Source: an uncultured Oscillospiraceae bacterium
Lineage (GTDB): Bacteria > Bacillota > Clostridia > Oscillospirales > Acutalibacteraceae
Assembly (NCBI GenBank): GCA_900547275.1
Contig: URGA01000038.1
Location: 1-18,250 of the forward strand
Direction: 5' to 3'
DNA length: 18,250 nt
Program-made: the position numbers and the translations under genes
The notes under the pieces: model-generated
Seen by the model: the letters and a program-made list of their open reading frames with translations, nothing else
What the model was told of the DNA's origin: nothing
The model's database searches: none
In this document: positions 14,402 through 18,250 of the stretch, piece by piece
Layout of the letters: each line of letters starts with the position of its first letter
How positions within the stretch are numbered: position 1 is the first letter of the stretch

Positions 14402-15190
14402 ATGAGCAAAGCTTGTCAGCTGTTTTCAGGAAGCAGCGGAAATTCGATTTACATAGCCTCCGGCAGTACACGTTTTCTTGTTGATATAGGCGTGTCCGCC
14501 AAGCGGTGTGAAAATGCTCTCAGAGAAATTGACGTTGACCCGTCAACGATAAACGGAATTTTCCTTACCCATGAGCATACCGACCATACTGCGGGGGTGC
14601 GTGTTTTTGCATCACGTTATGACATACCTGTTTTTGCTTCTCCCGTTTGTCTGGACGAGATGCGAACTGTTGGCAGTGTAAACAACAGGGTGAAAGTTTA
14701 TCCCGTTACAACTGTTTCTGATTTTTTTGACGCTTATATTGAGCCTTTTAAACTGAGCCACGACAGTGTTGACTGCCAGGGGTATAAGTTTACAATGCCT
14801 GACGGACGGAAGATTTCAGTCTGCACCGATACAGGTTATGTTACACCTGAAGCAAAGTCGGTTTTGCCCGGCTCCGACCTGATTTTTCTTGAAAGCAATC
14901 ACGAGCCGTCTATGGTGGAAACAGGACCTTACACGTATATGCTTAAAAAAAGAATTTTGTCTGATACAGGGCATCTTTCAAACAGTTCCTGCGCTGAATT
15001 TGCCGCTGAACTTCTTAAAAGCGGAACAACGCGTTTTGTATTATCTCATCTCAGCAGGGAAAACAATATGCCATCAATAGCCCGCCAGACTACTGTGGCG
15101 GCGCTCAGCGATCTGGGCGCAGTGGAAAGTGTTGATTACCGTCTTCAGGTTTCTGCTCCCGTAAACGAAGGGCGGTGCATTGTATTATGA
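14402..15190 (+). CDS. walJ: Metallo-beta-lactamase-fold hydrolase WalJ (YycJ)
   Basis: A cytoplasmic metallo-beta-lactamase-fold protein of 262 residues. The zinc motif THEHTDH is at residues 56-62 (His57, His59, Asp61, His62). A further metal Asp lies in VCTDTGY, and a late His is in LSHLSREN. The opening CQLFSGSSGNS is typical of the YycJ/WalJ group, which has 5'-to-3' DNA exonuclease activity in some Firmicutes and sits in the walRK operon of Bacillus. Here the kinase, response regulator and walH/walI are absent from the neighbourhood; walJ lies instead between murA and rlmH. The ATG at 14402 has a TAGGAGAG site five bases upstream. The stop overlaps the start of rlmH. Confidence 0.88.
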   Translation: MSKACQLFSGSSGNSIYIASGSTRFLVDIGVSAKRCENALREIDVDPSTINGIFLTHEHTDHTAGVRVFASRYDIPVFASPVCLDEMRTVGSVNNRVKVYPVTTVSDFFDAYIEPFKLSHDSVDCQGYKFTMPDGRKISVCTDTGYVTPEAKSVLPGSDLIFLESNHEPSMVETGPYTYMLKKRILSDTGHLSNSSCAEFAAELLKSGTTRFVLSHLSRENNMPSIARQTTVAALSDLGAVESVDYRLQVSAPVNEGRCIVL

Positions 15191-15666
15191 TGCGCGTTAC
15201 CGTTATTGCAGTGGGCAAACTTAAAGAAAAATATCTTAGGGACGGCTGCGACGAATATCTTAAAAGACTGTCTGCATTTGCCAAGGCTCAGGTTATCGAA
15301 ATAGCTGAGGAAAAAACAGGCGACGACCCTTCTTTGGCTGAAAAGCAGAGAGTTATGGAAAAAGAAGGTCAGCGTATACTTTCAAAGATACCAAAGGGCA
15401 GTTATGTTATTCCTCTTTGCATTGAAGGACAGCAGTTTGAAAGCACTGCGTTTGCCGATAAGATTGAAAGTATTTCAGGTGAGTGTTCTTCCATTACATT
15501 TGTTATCGGCGGTTCCTTCGGACTGTCAGATGAGGTAAAAAACGCAGGAAAAACGAAGCTTTCTTTCGGAAAGATGACTTTGCCCCATCAACTTGCCCGC
15601 ATGGTATTGCTTGAGCAGATATACAGGGCATTTTCAATTAGTAATAATACCAAATACCATAAATAA
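15187..15666 (+). CDS. rlmH: 23S rRNA (pseudouridine1915-N3)-methyltransferase RlmH
   Basis: RlmH is a small SPOUT methyltransferase that modifies pseudouridine 1915 in helix 69 of 23S rRNA on assembled ribosomes. The protein has 159 residues from 15187, or 158 from the ATG at 15190. Family signatures are AVGKLKEKYL at the N-terminus, FVIGGSFGLSDEV (S-adenosylmethionine binding in the trefoil knot), LSFGKMTLPHQLAR and the C-terminal YHK, whose tyrosine and histidine contact the substrate. The ATG at 15187 overlaps the walJ stop as ATGA; an in-frame GTG at 15175 is less likely because it adds non-conserved residues. The walJ-rlmH order resembles the end of the Bacillus walRK region. Confidence 0.95.
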   Translation: MMRVTVIAVGKLKEKYLRDGCDEYLKRLSAFAKAQVIEIAEEKTGDDPSLAEKQRVMEKEGQRILSKIPKGSYVIPLCIEGQQFESTAFADKIESISGECSSITFVIGGSFGLSDEVKNAGKTKLSFGKMTLPHQLARMVLLEQIYRAFSISNNTKYHK

Positions 15667-15673
15667 AAATAAC

Positions 15674-15713
15674 AAAGAACCCGTTTTGCTAAACGCATTT
15701 CGGGTTCTTTTTA
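15674..15713 (+). terminator. Intrinsic terminator after rlmH
   Basis: AAAGAACCCG (15674-15683) pairs perfectly with CGGGTTCTTT (15701-15710), and an inner CGTTT/AAACG pair can stack in the loop. Ts follow. Confidence 0.9.
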
Positions 15714-15728
15714 TTTAAAAAAGCAAAA

Positions 15729-15775
15729 TAAAAAGGGAAAGGCACAGGTGAATTTCCTGTGCCTTTCCCTTTTTA
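15729..15775. terminator. Perfect 20-bp hairpin, probable bidirectional terminator
   Basis: An inverted repeat of 20 bp (arms 15729-15748 and 15756-15775) with a seven-base TGAATTT loop. The outer part is A/T and the inner part GC-rich, so a U run is made in either direction. It lies between the rlmH terminator and the terminator of the convergent membrane-protein gene. Confidence 0.75.
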
Positions 15776-15819
15776 AGGGGGGTAAAATTTATGTAAAAGC
15801 ATTAGTTGGTATATATAAA

Positions 15820-15853
15820 AAGGTTACCCGAAAGGGGGAGAGAAGGTAACCTT
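15820..15853 (-). terminator. Intrinsic terminator of the YczE-like gene
   Basis: On the minus strand AAGGTTACC (15853-15845) pairs with GGTAACCTT (15828-15820) and is followed by further Ts. The loop is 16 bases. It starts seven bases after the stop codon of the minus-strand gene. Confidence 0.85.
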
Positions 15854-15859
15854 GTTGGC

Positions 15860-16693
15860 TCACTTTGTAAGGCTGTAATGATTTCCGCTTACAAGTATTT
15901 CTTCACGGGAGAGAGCAACTTTTGCGCTTTTTTTCATTGCTCCTTTGATCATGAAGAAAGCCAGGTCTTTGCTGATTCTTTCGTAGTCAACGTTGAAGAT
16001 TTTTGCGCTGACTGTTTTGTTGAAGAAGTGGATCAGCGGTCCCATGCAAAACGCGGTAATTATTGTTCCTATACCTACGTTGTGGATGCTGCTGAAATCG
16101 CCGCTGGCAATAGCGCTCACTCCGCCTCCGGCAACAAGACCTATTGTTACGACAGCCACGTCGGTAATAACGCGAACCCATTTATAAGGGATTTTTGCAA
16201 ATCTGCTGAGCATAAATCCAAGTGCGTCGTATGGTCCAACGCCGATGTTGGCCGTAAAGAACAGGCTGCATGAGAAACAGAGAACAACGATACCGGCAAG
16301 GAGAAGGGGGATTCTAATTGACAGGGAGTTATTGTTCTGTTCTACTAAAGGCATCAGCCAGCTGCTGAAAAACTCGCAGGTGTATCCAACGCCTACCATG
16401 TTGAACACTGTTCCGACGCCTACCAGTCCGCGGTGAGCAACGATTATTACGTACAGCAGAATTATACTGTTTACAATCAGCTGATAAGTACCGAAGCTCA
16501 TTCCGAGTACTTCTGAGACGCTCATGTTCATTGACGTGAACGGGTCAACACCGAAACCGGACACATTGAAAAGAGCCGTTCCGAATCCCATGGTAATGAT
16601 ACTGATGATTGAAAGAACTGTGCGTTTGCACATATGATGCTGTGCGAACATATCTGCAATATATCCTCTTGCTTCATTCTTAATTCTTTTCAT
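15860..16693 (-). CDS. YczE/YyaS/YitT-family integral membrane protein
   Basis: A 277-residue membrane protein with about five or six hydrophobic segments: near residues 24-45, 68-86, 90-115, 126-150, 168-190 and 200-228. Features of the YczE/YyaS family are GFGTALFNVSGFGVDPF after the first segment and NIGVGPYDALGFMLSR in the middle, two related glycine-rich GxGP/DPF-type elements that suggest an internal repeat. The biochemical role of this family is not settled; some members affect lipopeptide production or transport. The C-terminal 40 residues are charged and probably cytosolic. The ATG at 16693 has GAGGT seven bases upstream. It has its own promoter and terminator, so it is monocistronic. 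No partner gene is evident. Confidence 0.82.
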   Translation of the reverse strand: MKRIKNEARGYIADMFAQHHMCKRTVLSIISIITMGFGTALFNVSGFGVDPFTSMNMSVSEVLGMSFGTYQLIVNSIILLYVIIVAHRGLVGVGTVFNMVGVGYTCEFFSSWLMPLVEQNNNSLSIRIPLLLAGIVVLCFSCSLFFTANIGVGPYDALGFMLSRFAKIPYKWVRVITDVAVVTIGLVAGGGVSAIASGDFSSIHNVGIGTIITAFCMGPLIHFFNKTVSAKIFNVDYERISKDLAFFMIKGAMKKSAKVALSREEILVSGNHYSLTK

Positions 16694-16723
16694 AGCCGTT
16701 ACCTCGGGGTTCTTTTTGTCTTT

Positions 16724-16745
16724 TCGAGTGGTATTATATACTCGA
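16724..16745 (-). promoter_or_regulatory. Inverted repeat around the -10 of the YczE-like gene
   Basis: TCGAGT (16724-16729) and ACTCGA (16740-16745) form a perfect inverted pair that brackets the predicted -10 hexamer, placed where a repressor could block open-complex formation. It is short, so chance is not excluded. Confidence 0.35.
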
Positions 16746-16760
16746 TTTTTGAAAATGCAA
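16733..16760 (-). promoter_or_regulatory. Promoter of the YczE-like gene
   Basis: On the minus strand TTGCAT (16760-16755), a 16-base spacer and TATAAT (16738-16733) form a good SigA-type promoter about 40 bases before the start codon. Confidence 0.6.
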
Positions 16761-16790
16761 GAGTTTTTTTCTCATTTCTGCCTATTGGAT

Positions 16791-16828
16791 ATATTGCACT
16801 AATTAGCGGTTAAAATTTTGTGCAATAT
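16791..16828. repeat. ATATTGCAC inverted repeat
   Basis: ATATTGCAC (16791-16799) and GTGCAATAT (16820-16828) are perfect nine-base inverted copies 20 bases apart. They lie between the spoVT terminator and the promoter of the YczE-like gene, so they may be operator half-sites upstream of that promoter or a weak second terminator stem. The same motif recurs upstream of murA. Confidence 0.5.
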
Positions 16829-16841
16829 TAACAAAGAAAAT

Positions 16842-16867
16842 GACGGGCAATTAACATTATGCCCGTC
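16842..16867 (-). terminator. Intrinsic terminator of spoVT
   Basis: On the minus strand GACGGGCA pairs with TGCCCGTC around a ten-base loop and is followed by ATTTTCTTT. It starts 17 bases beyond the spoVT stop. Confidence 0.8.
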
Positions 16868-16884
16868 TTACAATACTTTGTCCG

Positions 16885-17421
16885 TTATTCCATCTGTTTG
16901 CCGAGAAACGCCGCGCCTACTTGAATAAGCTTAATCTGGGTCTCCTCCGGCGGGTCTTTTTCCTCGTCTTCAAGCAAAAGTACCGTGCCTGAAACGTCGC
17001 CTCCGTAAATTATTGGATATACTACTGAAGCTTTTCTGTCGTATCCCTCAATAGCATTGATGGCGTCGTCGTCTGAGTGGGCAATGTGGGGCGCTCTGTT
17101 ATCCATAAGTTCTTCAAGATTTTTTGTAACGCGTCTTTCCATAATTTCACGCTTGCTTATTCCCGCGGCCGCAACAACGTGGTCGTTGTCTGTAATTACG
17201 ATAGGTGAGCATCCGTTTTTGTGAAGGACCTCAGCGTATTGAGACGCAAACTGAGACAGTTCGCCGATGGGTGAGTATTTCTTAAAAATAACCTCGCCGT
17301 CTGCGTTTGTAAATATTTCAAGCGGATCACCTTCTTTAATTCGGAAGCTGCGGCGGATTTCTTTCGGTATAACGATACGACCGAGGTCGTCAATACGTCT
17401 TACAATTCCAGTTGCTTTCAT
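16885..17421 (-). CDS. spoVT: Stage V sporulation protein T, AbrB-family regulator
   Basis: SpoVT is a DNA-binding regulator of late forespore gene expression in spore formers. The product has 178 residues, the same length as Bacillus SpoVT. Residues 1-50 form the swapped-hairpin AbrB domain (ATGIVRRIDDLGRIVIPKEI, then RIKEGDPLEIF), and residues 60-178 form a GAF-like domain that may sense a small ligand. The full-length match argues that this is SpoVT, not a generic AbrB (about 95 residues). The ATG at 17421 has AAGGAGA seven bases upstream. SpoVT in Bacillus depends on SigG; I see no clear SigG promoter here. Its presence is the best evidence in the window for a sporulation lineage. Confidence 0.93.
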   Translation of the reverse strand: MKATGIVRRIDDLGRIVIPKEIRRSFRIKEGDPLEIFTNADGEVIFKKYSPIGELSQFASQYAEVLHKNGCSPIVITDNDHVVAAAGISKREIMERRVTKNLEELMDNRAPHIAHSDDDAINAIEGYDRKASVVYPIIYGGDVSGTVLLLEDEEKDPPEETQIKLIQVGAAFLGKQME

Positions 17422-17440
17422 TTCAATTTCTCCTTGTATG

Positions 17441-17469
17441 TTAATATATCCCTATTATTTTGCTCTCAA
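17441..17469 (-). promoter_or_regulatory. Weak promoter candidate for spoVT
   Basis: TTGAGA (17469-17464), 17 bases, TATTAA (17446-17441) on the minus strand. The predicted start would fall almost on the ribosome binding site, so this assignment is doubtful. Confidence 0.25.
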
Positions 17470-17595
17470 ATCGCCCGGCAATTCCAAATTAAGGCTGCTT
17501 TTTTTTACCAAATAATGGCGAGACTAAATTCAACTGCGTCAAACGGTCTTCGTATAATAGTTTTTTCGTTTTTTATATATAAAATTTTCATTTTA

Positions 17596-17624
17596 TTGAC
17601 TATATTATTTTTATTTTGTAGTAT
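17596..17624 (+). promoter_or_regulatory. Promoter of the MATE transporter gene
   Basis: TTGACT (17596-17601), a 17-base spacer and TAGTAT (17619-17624), about 35 bases before the ATG. The surrounding DNA is very AT-rich, so overlapping -10 choices exist. Confidence 0.5.
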
Positions 17625-17658
17625 ATATATCGAATTACTGATTATAGAAAGGACATCA

Positions 17659-18250
17659 ATGAACGGAGATTTAACGAAGGGACCTGTAATGCGCTCAATG
17701 CTGGGCTTCGCTCTTCCGATGATACTGGGAAATCTTCTTCAGCAATGTTACAACATTGCCGATACTCTTATTGTGGGCAGATTTCTCGGAGCTAATGCAC
17801 TGGCGGCTGTAGGTTCGTCTTTTTCCCTTATGACGTTTTTGACGTCGATAATTTTGGGACTGTGCATGGGCAGTTCGGCGCTTTTTTCAATAAAATTCGG
17901 TCAAAATGATGAGGACGGGCTAAAAGAGAGCGCCTTTACCTCTTTCGTACTTATTGCTGTAATAACAGTCGTTTTGAATGTTGTTGTTTTTGCGTTAATT
18001 GACGAAATTATTGTTTTTCTTCAGGTTCCGAATGACGTAAGCGGACTGATGCGCCGCTATCTTATTATTATATTCTGCGGAATAATTGCTACATTTTTTT
18101 ATAATTTTTTTGCGTCGCTTCTGCGTGCCGTTGGCAATTCGGTTGTACCGCTGGTGTTTCTGGCAGTTTCGGCGGTGCTGAATATAGTTCTCGATCTGCT
18201 TTTTGTAATTTCATTTAAGAGGGGCGTCGGCGGTGCCGCCGAGGCTACCG
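17659..18250 (+). CDS. MATE-family efflux transporter (partial, 3' end outside window)
   Basis: The first 197 codons of a multidrug and toxin extrusion family transporter, an inner-membrane Na+ or H+ antiporter. The start is ATG at 17659 with GAAAGGA ending five bases upstream. The N-terminus reads NGDLTKGPVMRSMLGFALPM followed by the family-typical QQCYNIADTLIVGRFLGANALAAVG. Further segments, MTFLTSIILGLCMGSSALFS and FFYNFFASLLRAVGNSVVPL, follow the MATE pattern, including the LRAxGNs element of the N-lobe. About five membrane segments fit before the window ends, so less than half of the usual 440-460 residues is visible. The substrate cannot be predicted. It is divergent from spoVT and has its own promoter. 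Confidence 0.92.
   Translation, partial: MNGDLTKGPVMRSMLGFALPMILGNLLQQCYNIADTLIVGRFLGANALAAVGSSFSLMTFLTSIILGLCMGSSALFSIKFGQNDEDGLKESAFTSFVLIAVITVVLNVVVFALIDEIIVFLQVPNDVSGLMRRYLIIIFCGIIATFFYNFFASLLRAVGNSVVPLVFLAVSAVLNIVLDLLFVISFKRGVGGAAEAT

Noticed and set aside
15806..16273. Plus-strand frame opposite the YczE-like gene
   Set aside because: It crosses the minus-strand terminator hairpin and is antisense to a clear membrane protein; its composition is that of a shadow frame.

Overview
The window looks like a chromosomal segment of a spore-forming or sporulation-lineage low-GC Gram-positive bacterium, most likely a gut-type Clostridia (Ruminococcaceae/Oscillospirales-like). The reasons are a full-length SpoVT, a WalJ-RlmH pair, an anaerobe-type rubrerythrin with a C-terminal rubredoxin domain, frequent GTG/TTG starts, strong AGGAGG-like ribosome binding sites and intrinsic terminators with U tracts. 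The exact genus is an inference. No transposase, integrase or CRISPR array is visible.

Layout. 1-372: a leftward RNA transcription unit with a near-consensus promoter, a leader hairpin and the 5' half of a tRNA-Ser(CGA) whose 3' half is missing, followed by unexplained hairpin-rich sequence running off the left edge. 326-1793: hisH-hisF (imidazole glycerol phosphate synthase) with its own promoter and terminator. 1863-5721: rlmB, then an 806-residue membrane protein that reads as a catalytically degenerate P1B-type ATPase, then rubrerythrin; no terminator is seen inside this unit. 5691-8876 (minus): nadA-nadB-nadC, the complete de novo route from aspartate to nicotinate mononucleotide, with an inverted repeat placed inside its promoter. 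8983-12749: a HAD-IB phosphatase, a GPH-family sugar:cation symporter with a frameshifted tail, and a metallophosphoesterase. 12750-15713: a regulatory region, then murA, walJ and rlmH, a cell-wall and ribosome-maturation cluster. 15674-15853: three consecutive hairpins between convergent genes. 15820-17469 (minus): a YczE/YitT-like membrane protein and spoVT. 17596-18250: the start of a MATE efflux transporter, cut by the window edge.

Most of the window is core metabolism and housekeeping. The strongest candidates for something undescribed are the pseudo-P-type ATPase between rlmB and rubrerythrin (the phosphorylated Asp aligns with Glu528 and other catalytic motifs are altered, yet the fold's landmarks remain) and the promoter-driven half tRNA at the left edge. 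Secondary points are the operator-like repeat in the nad promoter, a WalR-type direct repeat upstream of murA, an ATATTGCAC motif shared by two intergenic regions, and the broken C-terminus of the symporter.
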